Positions 36,073-46,640 of a DNA stretch of 64,000 bases are shown here, in pieces (within the stretch, counting starts at the first letter, position 1; every line of letters starts with the position of its first letter). The stretch is from G965218495 sp965262785 (lineage in GTDB: Bacteria > Bacteroidota > Rhodothermia > Rhodothermales > Bin80). Where the stretch lies: NCBI GenBank assembly GCA_965262785.1, contig OZ253559.1, positions 3,286,001 through 3,350,000 on the forward strand, in the 5' to 3' direction. The notes beneath the pieces are model-generated. The model searched no databases. It saw nothing but the letters and a program-made list of their open reading frames with translations, and had not been told where the DNA came from. The position numbers and the translations under genes were made by a program.

Positions 36073-37040
36073 CAGACGGCGTTAAGGTTGATGAGACTCT
36101 CACGAAGTTGTGGCAGAAAGGCCGCATGGGCCACACGGCGCAGCTGAGCCTCGTGTTCCAACAGTGCCAGTGCCATCTGTTCGCGTTGCTGGAAAACGGC
36201 GCTGGCCGGGGTCTGCAACCTGCGACTGATGGCATCCATGAAGCGCATCACGCGTAGCCCCCGGTCGAGCTTGAGCAGCATGCCCGTGCGTTGAATCGTC
36301 AGAGACTGCTCCAGGCCCTCCCATAAAACCTTCGCTGCGGACCGATTGACGCGCGTCAAGTCCTGGTGAGTACGGGTGAGTGCGCGTTCAGCTTCCCGGG
36401 CATCGAACCCATTCCATGCCTGGCGGAGGCGATTGCGATACACAGGAACAAGGTCTTCCGGAAGACCACAGGTGATTTGATCCAACAGCGAATTGAGACA
36501 GCGCTGTATAGCGACCCTGGCGCCGAACACCTGGCGCACCGCCGATTGAAGTCCCGTACTGCTGGGCAGCACACAGACCGGCCCATCGGCGGCCGAAAGG
36601 CCACGATCGGACAGCGACTGCACAAAGGACGTAAGAGCAGAGACGTTTTCAGGGTAGCACGCTATAAGGCCAAGTATGCGGCGATAGCCCGTGATGGTCA
36701 GACCCGCTCCAAGAACGATGTTAACGCCGCGTGGGCACAGCCCGCGCAGCCAAATCGCAACGATCGGGTCGTCTTGCAGACTGCGCGAATGCAACAGCTG
36801 CCACGCTTCATTCAACTGCGCCGAGTCTGGCTTTGTGTCCTGGGCCGCAGCAGAAGCCTTGATCACTACGGGCGGTGGCGCCGGCTGCTGATGCGCTGCC
36901 GGAATGGGCCAGTCGGTGGTCAATTGTTGCAGTATGTGCGTGCAGAGCTTCATCAGAAGCCGTCGCGAGTCACCGGAGGGATTGATCTGGGCGTCTGCAG
37001 GCGCCTCAGCCCTCCCCAAAACAGGCTGTGAGGGGTTCAT
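36072..37040 (-). CDS. IS256-element accessory protein (dead transposase paralogue), copy 2
   Basis: This 322-residue protein is nearly identical to 11271-12239. Co-linear similarity to the transposase runs from about residue 105 (IVAIWLRGLCPRGVNIVLGAG) to about 290, including ILGLIACYPENVSALTSFVQ and PSSTGLQSAVRQVFGARVAIQRC. All three DDE acidic positions are changed. Both copies keep the frame fully open, so the gene appears to be under selection rather than decaying. The N-terminal 60 residues (rich in Pro and Ala) have no counterpart in the transposase. Confidence 0.75.
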   Translation of the reverse strand: MNPSQPVLGRAEAPADAQINPSGDSRRLLMKLCTHILQQLTTDWPIPAAHQQPAPPPVVIKASAAAQDTKPDSAQLNEAWQLLHSRSLQDDPIVAIWLRGLCPRGVNIVLGAGLTITGYRRILGLIACYPENVSALTSFVQSLSDRGLSAADGPVCVLPSSTGLQSAVRQVFGARVAIQRCLNSLLDQITCGLPEDLVPVYRNRLRQAWNGFDAREAERALTRTHQDLTRVNRSAAKVLWEGLEQSLTIQRTGMLLKLDRGLRVMRFMDAISRRLQTPASAVFQQREQMALALLEHEAQLRRVAHAAFLPQLRESLINLNAV

Positions 37041-37120
37041 ATGATTGGAAAGGAATGGTGGAGACTAGGGTCCACCTCCACAGCAACTCTCCAATTCCCA
37101 ACTTGAATTTGTGCGATCCC

Positions 37121-37463
37121 GGATCAGGTAGTGGTAGTTCTCATCGTAGAGGAACACAACGCTTCACCGTTGTAGTACCGGCCGTCCAGATCGTGTCAAT
37201 CTGCATTCAAGCGAGTCTTCGTGCTGCGAAGGTCCGCAAGAGCGGCATGACAGGAGCCAGAATTGGGCCCTGAGAGCTCCGAAAAGCCGGTTTCAACCGG
37301 CATGTGAAATTATCGGAAAGAATATATGCCCCGAAAAACGGGAATGAATCACCGGCAGGACGCCCTCCACGCCGGAAGAGAAAAACCCCGCTGCGCAGTC
37401 GCACAGAGGGACTTTCCGAAGATGGCGGCTCAGCAGCCGGGGCCAATTCCGGCTTGCTAGCAT
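37121..37463. other. Short decayed segments and core-site copy R2
   Basis: Between IS256 copy 2 and the next fragment there is no intact gene. The minus strand near 37128-37160 encodes FLYDENYHYLI in one frame, a likely gene scrap. Core-site copy R2 is at 37314-37370. Confidence 0.4.
37314..37370 (+). repeat. Core-site repeat R2
   Basis: GTGAAATTATCGGAAAG is followed by a segment with CCCCGAAAAACGGGAATGAA and then CCGGCAGGACGCCC. It is a diverged member of the family at 23316, 37725 and 42327. Confidence 0.6.
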
Positions 37464-37650
37464 TTAGAAGCACAACCCGATGGTCCACTGGATGAAGCGG
37501 AGCTTGCTGTTCAGCGCCTCTGTCTGCGCATCCAGCTTGGCATTTTGGGCCTCGAGCTTGCTCTCAAAGCGATGGATGAGGTTGGTGGAGGCCATTTCTA
37601 CGATAAGTTTCGTGAACACGTGCGCATCACGGTCTTGAAGGCCGGCGCTC
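37464..37650 (-). pseudogene. Fragment of a coiled-coil small protein
   Basis: The minus strand reads DRDAHVFTKLIVEMASTNLIHRF, then ESKLEAQNAKLDAQTEALNSK and LRFIQWTIGLCF, then stops. The heptad-like SKLEAQNAKLDAQTEALNSKL and a terminal hydrophobic segment resemble small coiled-coil membrane-anchored proteins (DUF1640-like). No clear start and a truncated membrane segment suggest a remnant. Confidence 0.35.
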
Positions 37651-37695
37651 CGTGAGCCAGTACCAGGGAGGAGAGCGGCTGAAGCATGACGCGGG

Positions 37696-37810
37696 GCTGA
37701 CGGTGCTCAATCCTTTCCCCCGATGTGTTATTATCGGAAAGAATTTACCCCTCAAAAACGGGCAATGGATGGCCGGCAGGGCGCCCTGCACGCCGCCTGA
37801 GATCACCGTG
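37696..37810 (+). repeat. Core-site repeat R3
   Basis: GCTGACGGTGCTCAAT, CTTTCCCCCGAT, the core GTGTTATTATCGGAAAG (from 37725) and then CCCCTCAAAAACGGGCAATG and CCGGCAGGGCGCCC. It matches R4 at 42298 on both sides of the core. Confidence 0.65.
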
Positions 37811-38008
37811 CATAAACATGCACGGAGCGGCTTAAGTCGTGCCTCGCGCGAAAGCGTAAGTAGGATGTTGTTGCAACAATGTTGTAGATTGATTCGCTAG
37901 CAAACTTATGTTTGCCAACAACAAAACCCGTCGGACCGCCACCCATACAGGGATTCCCGGCGCCGACTATCGTAACCCCAAGGACGCCTCGAGCGTCCTT
38001 GTATTTTT

Positions 38009-38230
38009 ATGGGGGAGGCATCGCATCCAAGGCCGCGCTGCCGCGTCCGGGTATTCGTCGACTTCTGGAATTACACGCTATCGATGCAGGAGGTTGACGC
38101 ATCATTTCGTACCGATTGGGCGCGGATTGGGCCTGTGCATCTGAGGGCGATGGAAGCAGCCCTTACACGCGAGGTGGAACGCCGCAGGCAGTCCACCGTA
38201 TTCGCCTATGCACATCCCCCGCCCAACTAA
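38009..38230 (+). pseudogene. NYN-domain-like N-terminal fragment
   Basis: The frame of 73 codons contains VRVFVDFWNYTLSMQEVDASFRTDW. The VFVDFWN segment resembles the first strand and conserved Asp/Asn of NYN (PIN-like RNase) domains. The remaining acidic active-site residues expected in about 150 further residues are absent, so this is a 5' fragment. It lies between core sites R3 and R4. Confidence 0.4.
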
Positions 38231-38287
38231 ATATGGGTCAATCCCTACCTATCCTGTGCATCTGGCACTACAGGCGCCTTTCCGTGC

Positions 38288-39371
38288 TTAGGTGAGGTCC
38301 TTTAGCCCAGCAGTCGCACCATTTGGTCTACGGTCAGCGCGAGCATACCGAACATGAGGTGACACTTCACCTTCGCGTTGCCACGTACGCGAACGTGACG
38401 ACCGCCATACTCGTCTTTGAGGCGACCAAAGACGCGCTCGACGGTCGAACGGCTCCTTGTAGCCGTTCGCGCGCTGGCGGTACAAACCCGGCCGCACGCT
38501 GGGCCTTCGTCTCACGCTTTAGCGCCTCCTTCCCAGCGGCGTGTACGCGGGTGTTCGACAATGATTGGTACATGTCCAAGACGCTGGCTGTGGAGGCGTA
38601 TTTTCTCCACATCATAGGCGCTATCCATCACATCGTATAAACTCGTTACCAGCTCCGCGGACTTGGTCCCCAGTGGAATGGCCACCTGACTGTCATGCCC
38701 GGACGCGGACGTCACGATGCAACTGATCGGTATGCCCCCGTCTGCCACATCAGCGTGCAGCTTATAGCCCTTGGCATTACGCTTGACTCCCCAGTTGCAC
38801 TCCTTTGGCAGGTCTTCTTCCATCTCCTCCAGACTCATACCCAATTGGCGCACGACGCGCCGCTCCTTCTTTGCAGGTTCCTCTCCCTTACGCGGTCTCG
38901 CCCAGGCAGGCGCTGGCTCCTTCGCAGCAGGGCGCTCGCGAGCCTGAATCGCCGTCGAATCACGCGAGATATGTCCAACCACCACCTCCTGGTAGCACGA
39001 TTCGATCAGCGCATGATGCATCTGATCGGGCAGACTAGTCACGGCAAACTCTGCGAATGCGCGTGAAAAGGTTGCCTCGCTTGGAACCTGGTGTTGACGT
39101 TCCCACCCACACAAGCGACGCAGCTGTGGATCAGAGCAAATCCGGTCGATCAACGCACGGGTCGTACCGATATTGTATACCGCCTTCGCAAGAAACGCCC
39201 GCGCGTTGCCGTGGGATCGCTGCACAGATAGCAATCAACGCGAACGATATCCAACACGTTCAGAAGCTTCATATGCAGCTCGGTCAAAGGACCGAGCAAC
39301 TCCTCCGCGCAGGAGAAGAGCTGCATTTGGTGGCTTATCCAAGAACACAGTACCTTCCTTCCAGGGGACAT
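38288..39371 (-). pseudogene. Degraded DDE transposase (IS5/IS1182-like)
   Basis: Three frames on the minus strand together give a transposase. FLDKPPNAALL-like N-terminal text near 39300 is followed by LCGWERQHQVPSEATFSRAFAEF, GHISRDSTAIQARERP and YKLHADVADGGIPISCIVTSASGHDS (38512-39234). After a shift comes TVERVFGRLKDEYGG near 38410-38450, which carries the catalytic Glu. At least two frameshifts are present. Element ends were not found. Confidence 0.75.
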
Positions 39372-39536
39372 GGCTGCCTCCGTTGTCTTAGAGATTTATG
39401 ACACCTCTGAAGATACCAAAATCGGAGGCGCCAGTCCCTTATCTCCCTCGCCTGCAAAGGAAAAAGCCACCTGCTACGTGGGTTTTGCAAGAGGCTCACC
39501 TTACAGTGCCTTCAAATCGAATGAGAGGAGCGAGCC
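39372..39536. promoter_or_regulatory. 5' region and ribosome-binding site of the Cache-autotransporter gene
   Basis: AGAGGAGCG about 7 bases before the ATG at 39537 is a good Shine-Dalgarno sequence, stronger than at most neighbouring genes. No promoter motif was assigned. Confidence 0.45.
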
Positions 39537-42050
39537 ATGCGATCCGTCAAGCCTGCCGTCTATTTGATCACAATTCTGGGCCTGGCTGCGGCCGGCCCCG
39601 CCTCGCGCGCACTCCATGCACAGGTGCCCAAGGTCACAGCGGGCGAGGTGGTTGACCAGGAGACCCTCAAGGGGTTCGTGACTTGGGCCACCTCCGTATT
39701 CGCGGATGTTACGGACATCAACGAAGGCGCGCAGCTTGTGCAGGCCATGAGGGAGGAAGGCAGCGACTGGAACGTGGGCAACATGTACCTCATCCTGTTT
39801 ACCACGGAGGGGCAGGTATTCATCCACGGTGAGAAACCCCACTTCGACGGCAGCAACGTGTTCGAGTTGGAGGACGATAGGGGAAGCAAAGTTGTCCAGC
39901 AGATGCTCGCCGCCGCAGATGATGGCGGGTTCGTGGAGTGGTGCTGGAACGACCCGGACGATCCGAACGACCCACGTTGCAAGGACAGCTATGCGCTTGG
40001 CTACACCTCTCAGGTCGTCGCGCTGGACCTCGTGGTGGTAGGCGGATACTACCAGGACCTCTCCGGCATTGAGCCGCCGCTTCCTCCTATTCCGCTTCCC
40101 GAATTGTCGGCAGCGGACGTGGTGGACAGGGAGACGCTGCGGGGGTTTGTGGGAGGATCGGTCGACTGGTTAAGGGAACTCTTCGACTATGTTGGCCTGA
40201 ACAGCACCCGCTGGAAAACCTCGATGAGGGAAGAGGGAGGACATTGGAAGTCCGGCCCCATTTACCTCTTTGTCCTAACCACCGAGGGGTACGTGATCTT
40301 CCATGGTGGCAACCCCTTCCTGGAAGGGGTCACGGTGTGGGACTTGGAGGATCTCAACGGAATGAAGTTCGCCCAGGATCTCATCGGTGTGGCACGGGCC
40401 GGTGGCGGATTCGTCGAGTATTTCTACGACGATCCGTCGGTAGCGGGCGATGAGGACACCGGGTCCCCCAAGGTGAGCTACGCCTTGTCGCTCTCAGACC
40501 ACCCGCTCTACCCTGGAACGGAGTTCATCGTGGGTGCGGGCTTCTACCTGAATTTCTCCACGGCCGAGGCGGAAGCGGCGGCGGCAGACTGGCTCGATCG
40601 CTTCGGCCGGACGGTGGCAAGCCAGGCGATGGAGATGATCGGTGACCGTGTGACGAACGCGGAAGGCAGCGACAATCAGATGACCGTGAACGGACAGAAC
40701 CTCGACTTCAATTCGATGAACTCCCTGCAGGGACTGCTCGGCGCTGGCATCAGACGCGCCGCACTGGGGACACCGGGCGCATTTTTGCCGATGTCCGCCG
40801 GGGGGCTGCTGGGTGGCACCTCCTTTCGGTTCTCCCCCGCGAGTGCCGCCAATGGAGGAATCGGTTACGGATTCTGGGGTAGTGGCGAGCTGATGCGGTT
40901 CTCCAGCAAGGGGGGAAGGGCATCTGGAGACGGGGAGGTCTTGACTGGCGCCCTCGGTGCGGACATCGAGAAGGGATCGATGCTGGCAGGGCTCGCGGTT
41001 TCGTACAGCCAGGGATCGGGCGGGTTCGAAGTGGGCCGCGCTGGCGCAGACGATGCGGGAGAGTTGAAGGCGACGCTCACGAGTGCATTCCCGTACGCGC
41101 GCCTCGCAGTCAGCGACCGAGTCTCTGTATGGGGCGTGGCCGGCGTCGGTACCGGCCAGCTGGACCTGTCGGGAGGAGGTGAAGAGGACCCGACAAGCAA
41201 CATCTCGATGCGCATGGGCGGTATCGGGGCGCGTGGGAGGCTGTTGGGAGGTGAGGGCCGCGGCGCCTTTGAATTCGCTCTGCGGACGGATGGGTTCATG
41301 GCTCGGATGAAATCGGAAGCCGTGGAAGGGCGCAGTGAACTGTCCACCAACGTGAGCCGGTTGCGCCTGATGCTCGAAGCGGCCACGGGCATGTCCCTCG
41401 GTTCCAGGGCGATGCTCGAGCCGGAAGTCCGTGTCGGCATGCGCCGAGACGGCGGCGACGTGGATTCCGGATTCGGCATGGAGGTGGAAGGCTATCTGAG
41501 CTTCGCGACCACGGAACAGGGACTTTCGGTGTCCCTGCATGGGCGCAGGCTGGTGGTACACGAGCAGAGCGACTACGAGGAGTGGGGTGTCGGCGGGTCC
41601 ATCCAGCTGAACCCCGGTGGAGTGGGTCGCGGACTGTCGCTGGGTCTGAAACCGTCGTTGGGGTCCACCGTCAGCAGCCTCACGCGCCTCTGGGCCAACG
41701 GTGCGAATGGATTGACGCCGACCGGTTACGGGTACGGCAATCGTCGCCTTGACGCGGAAATCGGCTACGGAGTCGACGCTCTGGACGGCCGGGGCGTCTT
41801 CGCGCCGTACGCCAGATTGGTGTTGATGGACCAGCAGGCCCCGGGGCGGTTCGGTTCGGACTGGATGTCGAGTCCGGGCGCGCTGGTGCAACAGCAGACG
41901 TCCAACTGGAGCACCCGTGGCTTTCACGTAGGCGGGCGCCTAAATCTCGGGAGCGGCTTGGTGGCAAACGTCGAGGGAGGTCGCAGCGCTTTTGCGCCCG
42001 ATGTGGGTGCGACGCACTCTGTCATGCTGAACTTCTCGATGCACTGGTAG
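39537..42050 (+). CDS. Double Cache-domain protein with C-terminal autotransporter-like beta-barrel
   Basis: The protein has 837 residues. A signal peptide (MRSVKPAVYLITILGLAAAGPASRALHAQ) is followed by two tandem sCache_2-like domains. The first, about 30-185, has WNVGNMYLILFTTEGQVFIHG and GGFVEWCWNDP. The second, about 195-345, has WKSGPIYLFVLTTEGYVIFHGG, GGGFVEYFYDDPS and GSPKVSYA. A short linker with an Asn-rich segment leads to a barrel from about residue 440-837. It contains alternating GMEVEGYLSFATTE-type strands and ends HSVMLNFSMHW, with an aromatic last residue as in outer membrane barrels. Cache domains usually sense small molecules in membrane receptors. Composition looks richer in G+C than neighbours. 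Confidence 0.8.
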   Translation: MRSVKPAVYLITILGLAAAGPASRALHAQVPKVTAGEVVDQETLKGFVTWATSVFADVTDINEGAQLVQAMREEGSDWNVGNMYLILFTTEGQVFIHGEKPHFDGSNVFELEDDRGSKVVQQMLAAADDGGFVEWCWNDPDDPNDPRCKDSYALGYTSQVVALDLVVVGGYYQDLSGIEPPLPPIPLPELSAADVVDRETLRGFVGGSVDWLRELFDYVGLNSTRWKTSMREEGGHWKSGPIYLFVLTTEGYVIFHGGNPFLEGVTVWDLEDLNGMKFAQDLIGVARAGGGFVEYFYDDPSVAGDEDTGSPKVSYALSLSDHPLYPGTEFIVGAGFYLNFSTAEAEAAAADWLDRFGRTVASQAMEMIGDRVTNAEGSDNQMTVNGQNLDFNSMNSLQGLLGAGIRRAALGTPGAFLPMSAGGLLGGTSFRFSPASAANGGIGYGFWGSGELMRFSSKGGRASGDGEVLTGALGADIEKGSMLAGLAVSYSQGSGGFEVGRAGADDAGELKATLTSAFPYARLAVSDRVSVWGVAGVGTGQLDLSGGGEEDPTSNISMRMGGIGARGRLLGGEGRGAFEFALRTDGFMARMKSEAVEGRSELSTNVSRLRLMLEAATGMSLGSRAMLEPEVRVGMRRDGGDVDSGFGMEVEGYLSFATTEQGLSVSLHGRRLVVHEQSDYEEWGVGGSIQLNPGGVGRGLSLGLKPSLGSTVSSLTRLWANGANGLTPTGYGYGNRRLDAEIGYGVDALDGRGVFAPYARLVLMDQQAPGRFGSDWMSSPGALVQQQTSNWSTRGFHVGGRLNLGSGLVANVEGGRSAFAPDVGATHSVMLNFSMHW

Positions 42051-42297
42051 CTGCAGAAGGCGATTGGGGCCGGCTAACCCGAGGGGGCGGGGCGGCCCCT
42101 GGTGATGAATGTCAATAGTCTTTACCGGGCAGCGACAATTAAAAGTATCGGTTTGTTGAGGGGAGGAGGCGTGTCTGGAGCCAGCCGGGCATGGGTGCAT
42201 CTGCTGCTGGTCGCCAGTGACACATGCCCGATGATTTCCTTAACCTCGTGGGCCGACGCTCCGTGATCTAGCCCCGCGGCTGAGGACATTACGCGGA
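42051..42297. other. Spacer before core-site repeat R4
   Basis: No gene seen between the barrel protein and R4. Confidence 0.4.
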
Positions 42298-42410
42298 GCT
42301 GACGGCGCTCAATTCTTTCCCCCGACGTGTTATTATCGGAAATGTTTTAGGCCCCGAAAAACGGCAATGAACGACCGGAGGGGCACCCCGCACAGCGCCT
42401 GAGATCGTCG
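42298..42410 (+). repeat. Core-site repeat R4
   Basis: GCTGACGGCGCTCAAT and TTTCCCCCGAC precede the core GTGTTATTATCGGAAA (42327-42342). From 42327 rightward it is the same as R1 from 23316; leftward it matches R3 instead. It is the left boundary of unit copy B. Confidence 0.7.
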
Positions 42411-45400
42411 CGCGCATACCGCAAATTGGAGCACGTCAACTAAGCAGCTCTCTCCGCAGTGGCTCTGCGAGACACATCGAATGGAAGTCCATTTGCACTG
42501 CGGCGTGTGCCACCCTTTATTGGGTGCGCCTACGGCGTGGAGAAGTGCGAAACTCTTGCAGGGCTAGCCAAATGATATCCCTATCGTTGAGATCGTGGGA
42601 TGGGTTGTCACTGTTGTCGCCAATGGCCTCAAAAAGAGCCAGCCCACAGCGACAGCCAGCTTCCTCCCCAGCGACGCAACGTCGGCGTCGTCACTCCCAA
42701 CTGAAGCATCGGGGGGGGCTACTTCAGGATGGTCATATGGCTCATTCGGACCTCGGTCCCGGCAGCGGTGGCAGCACGCACACGGTAGGGATACGTGCCG
42801 GAAGCCAGCTGCGCAACGTCCATCTGGATGGCCCGCCGGCTGCCCGCCTCCAACTCTTCGGGCACGCTTCGCAGGACAGCGCGACCCAGCACGTCAAACA
42901 CCTCTACCGTGACCGTCGCCGACATGGGCAAATCCACCAGAATGGTCGTATGTGGATTGAATGGGTTGGGATAGTTGCCGTGGAGCACAAAACGCTCCGG
43001 CAGTTCTGTCTGATCGCCAATCCTTGTAACGCCGGAAGGAAAAAATACCGTTCCGTCTGCCTGCACGCCGATCATGGTAAGGCCTTCCCTGGCCGACGTG
43101 CCGGAGCCGGAGAGACTCAGCACAAAGGCTTGCCGGGAAAGGCCACCCAGGTCAAATTCAAACCTATTGATTAGGCGTTGGTCTGCGGCAGCCACCACTT
43201 CAATTTCGTGTGACCCTGGCGACACCGCCACGTAGCTGCCGGCGGCGCCGTAGGCTGCATCGTCAAGGAGTACCACAGCCGCGCCTCCCGGCTGCAGCAG
43301 GCGCACGTCCACCGCCGTCAGATCTCTGGCTCCGTGCGTCACGTAGAAGGCTGCCTGGTCGTCCACATCATGGCTCCGTCGCACATCATCCACCAACGCG
43401 AGGTCCACGTCCTCACCTTTGCCGTATGCAATCACATGGTAATCGGTGCCCGTGCCAACGCTTATCGATTGTGAGCGCAGCGGTTGGGCATTGTCGCCAT
43501 CCCCCCCCTCTAACCACGTCGATGGTATGCTCCCCCTGGGAGAGCACATCGAATGCCGAGGCTGACTGGAACGTCCAGTCGTCAAAGATGCGCTGGCCAT
43601 CAACGTATACGTCGAGCGGCGACCCATCAACGTTTTGAATGAACTGGGCCGTCGGTGCCTGCTGCAAGGTGCTTTCCCACAGTGCCTTGGCATTGTCCGC
43701 ATTCTGGAACAGATCCTCCCTGCTGCGTCCGGTTACCACCGCAAAAGCCACTTGGACTTCCTGGCCCGGAGCTATCGTGAACGGGCCCAGCCCTGTCACT
43801 TGTGTCCAGTCATTGGCTCCAGATCCAGGGCTCTGAATGCCGCCAGTCAAGTATGACCATTTCGTCTGGTCCGTCAGTGGTTCCCCGTAGCGAAGGGCAC
43901 GAAAGTGCACGGGCGCATTCGCTGAAAGCGGCATGGTGCCAACCACCACAGTAGGATTGGCGGCCGCATCCTGCTGATAGCCGAGATTCCTGGTCCCGTC
44001 AAATAGTGCATAGTCCTGCCCCCAGGTAGAATTCATCCGCCAGTTGAACATCAGGCCTATATGAACATTGTCCAATTCGGCCCCAGTCGGATTGCTGATG
44101 GTGTATCGCAAAATGACAAAGTTCTCGTTCTCCTCTGCAGTATCGGCAAAGCTCTCCTGGAGTACCTCTACGCCTATCGGGTTGGGGGCACCGCCATCCA
44201 CCAGCTCCATCCGCCCTTCCTGCGCCACTAGATGCCCGGGGTCTCGAATCTCCAGGCTGGCCCCCCGTTGCGGAACCCAGTCCATGTGCTGAGAAATCCT
44301 CTGGGTATTTCTTTCGTCACTGTACAGGCAGTCGGACACCGCATCCGGTCCGCTGGCGACGAGCAAGCCGCCCTCGTATATGATGGTCCGTCTTTGGTTG
44401 TTCGCGTCGTAGACCCAAACACCCGCGCTTGGTTGGCCAAAGCGGCTGTCCAGGAAGCCAAAATTCCCTTCGGTTGTGATGGTGAAACCCATTCCGCCGG
44501 TGACGTGCTCGAGCGTTTCTCCCTCGTTGGCCATCAGTCGCACGACATCAGGTGCATCGTCGTAGGATCCATCCCGTGCTCGGGGAGAAACAACAAAGCG
44601 CGAACGATACGGCGTATCCTCGGTCAAATGGAACTTGGCCGTGACGGACGTGCTCTCTCTCGTGCCCAATCGGCCAACGCTGACCGGGCCATTGTCAATT
44701 ACGACGAACTCTGAGTCCGCAAACCAATCGATCGTCAGATTTTGGGTTTCGGCCAGGTAGTTGACCAGCGTTGCAGTGATTTCCACGGATTCGCCGCTTT
44801 GGAGCACCCGCTCCCCACCCGCCCAGTGCATCTCGGTTATGCGGATGGCGGGAAGCCCGCTCTCCGTGACGGCGCGGTAGGCATTGACACGCCCGCGACC
44901 CAAAAGGCCCGCCAGAGAGGCATCATTGACAGCGTCGATGTTGTCAGCCGTAAGGCGTACCTGTTCGCGCACCTGATGCGGCGAAAAACTCGGGTTCGCC
45001 GTCTTGACCAGCGCCGCTATGCCCGCTACCAGCGGCGAGGCAAAAGACGTGCCGTTGTCTCTGCCATACGCATCGCCCGGACGTGGTACGATTACGTCCC
45101 GGCCGGCGGCAAACACATTTACGCTCCTTCCGTAATTGTAGAAGTTCACATCTGACCCTGCCAGCGTACCGCCAACGCTGAGTTCGATGCCGTAACTGCC
45201 GGGGTAAGAGGGGGTGTAGTCAGCGTTTAGACGCTCGTTTCCGGCTGCAGCCACGACCAGGGACCCTTCGTCCAGGGCCGAGTGCATGATCTGTGCTTCC
45301 GTCTGGGAATACCCGAATCCCCCGTAGCTCGCGTTAATGATATCGGCTCCATTCAGGGCAGCATACGTAATGCCCACGCCATAGCCGACCACCGGCATGA

Positions 45401-46250
45401 GCTTGGCATTCCAGCTGGTGCCGGCCAGTCCGATGCTGTTGTTGGCCTCCGCCGAGGCGGCGCCAGCCACCGCTATGCCATGGATTACGCCGTAATCATT
45501 CGCGGTGCCCGAGACAACGGGCGAATTCGTGTAAAAATCCCAACCGTGCACGTCGTCCACGAACCCGTTCCCATCGTCGTCTATGCCGTTGTTCGGAACC
45601 TCACCCGGATTGGTCCACAGCGTGCCCCGAAGGTCCTCATGGCCCAGGTCCATGCCCAACTCCACTACAGCAATCACGACATCACCCTGCTCGCCCTTGA
45701 CCACATCCCAGGCGTCGGCCATGCGCAGACGCCGCATGTACGCTGCTTGCGCGAACAACGGGTCATTGGGCGTGTCAGGAAGAGTGTTTATGCCCGCCTC
45801 CACAGAGGCTGAATCCCATGTCGGCGCGCGCATAAACCTCGGTTCGGCATATACTACGTTCGGATCCCGTGCCAGGGCAGCGGCTACCAGCCCGGAGTCA
45901 AAGGACTCGTCGTGACGCACCGAATAGATTCGTTGCAGCGCCCTGGTGCTAGCAGCCAGCTCTCGCGTCTCAGCCACGCGGTCTATGAAGGGAAAGGCCT
46001 TCGCGACCTCGAAGACGCCAAACTGAGCAGCCTCCTGATCGAAGACCGCAAGTCCTGTCTTGCCGGCAACAGGAGAGACGGTTACCCCCTCTGCGACTTG
46101 AATCCAGACAAATCCTGGGCTATAGGGCGCAGAAGGATCGGTGGGCTGAGCAGTTGCGAGGGTACTCAGCAACATCGCGAGGCCTACCAGACATGCAAGG
46201 CGGTTTTTAACCATGACAGCGTGTGCGTTGAATTACCATTTAAACACCTA
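42327..46250. repeat. Duplicated 3.9-kb unit, copy B (core site + subtilase B)
   Basis: It corresponds to copy A at 23316-32272 without insertions, and so supplies the empty site for IS1634 copy A (CTAC at 42530-42533). The leader, the N-terminal third and the C-terminal part of the subtilase gene are nearly identical; internal blocks differ. Confidence 0.85.
42719..46214 (-). pseudogene. T9SS-type subtilisin-like serine peptidase, copy B, frameshifted at a G8 tract
   Basis: This paralogue of 28747-32247 has the same signal peptide, S8 domain (AVVELGMDL, IHGIAVAG, GTSFASPLVAG) and sorting domain. A run of eight G (complement of 43501-43508), against seven in copy A, shifts the frame. The product would end after VVRGGGWRQCPTAAL... 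at 933 residues (43413-46214). The T9SS sorting domain remains intact in the next frame (42719 to about 43510). Without it the protein should reach the periplasm but not be exported and anchored. The tract suggests slipped-strand variation, so the state may be reversible. No other lesion was seen. Confidence 0.88.
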
Positions 46251-46640
46251 AAGCAGACAGTGAGTTGCGACGGTTGGCCGACGGCTCGGCTTCCGCTGGC
46301 GAGAGTGCTGGCAATGCATCTGAGCCGCTACGATCGCCTGTTACGGCAAGGGGCAGGGACTGCGCCCCGAGTCTTCGCCGTGCAGGCTGGTTCACATGCC
46401 TGCGGCAGTGCCAAGGACACGCTCCGAATATGCAGGAACTTCGTACCTTCGTGCTGCCTTCAGAAGGGAACCCGCCCCCGGTCAAGAGTATCCAGCGTTT
46501 TCTACAGCGGAAGCCGCGACTTCCTGAGCCACCGATAGGCACGGTTGTTGCGGCATTTCCGCTTGAGGTACTAATGCAGGCGGCCCATGAAGCCGAGGCA
46601 GCCGCCCACGGTCCGATCATTTCAAACTACATCAGTCCCC
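46251..46640. other. Intergenic region between divergent subtilase genes
   Basis: About 390 bp between subtilase B (minus) and subtilase C (plus). No convincing coding region, core site or IS end was recognised. Confidence 0.4.

Larger units (their letters stand above)
32281..37120 (-). mobile_element. IS256-type insertion sequence, copy 2 (contains IS1634 copy B)
   Basis: The ends are GGGATTGCAC (left) and GGGATCGCAC (right, read inward). Without the nested IS1634 element and its 4-bp duplication it is 2666 bp, the same as copy 1 without its intron. The flanks TGACCATT and GGATCAGG are not duplicates, so one side has been rearranged since insertion or the copy arrived through recombination. 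Both genes are uninterrupted. Confidence 0.9.

Noticed and set aside
40494..41927. 477-residue minus-strand frame opposite the Cache-barrel gene
   Set aside because: It is a shadow of a G+C-rich gene; its residues are low in structure-forming patterns and it has no ribosome-binding site.
23316..42410. Core-site repeats as classical integron attC sites
   Set aside because: The GTTRRRY/RYYYAAC boxes are not present; the core reads GTTATTA. A different recombinase system fits better.
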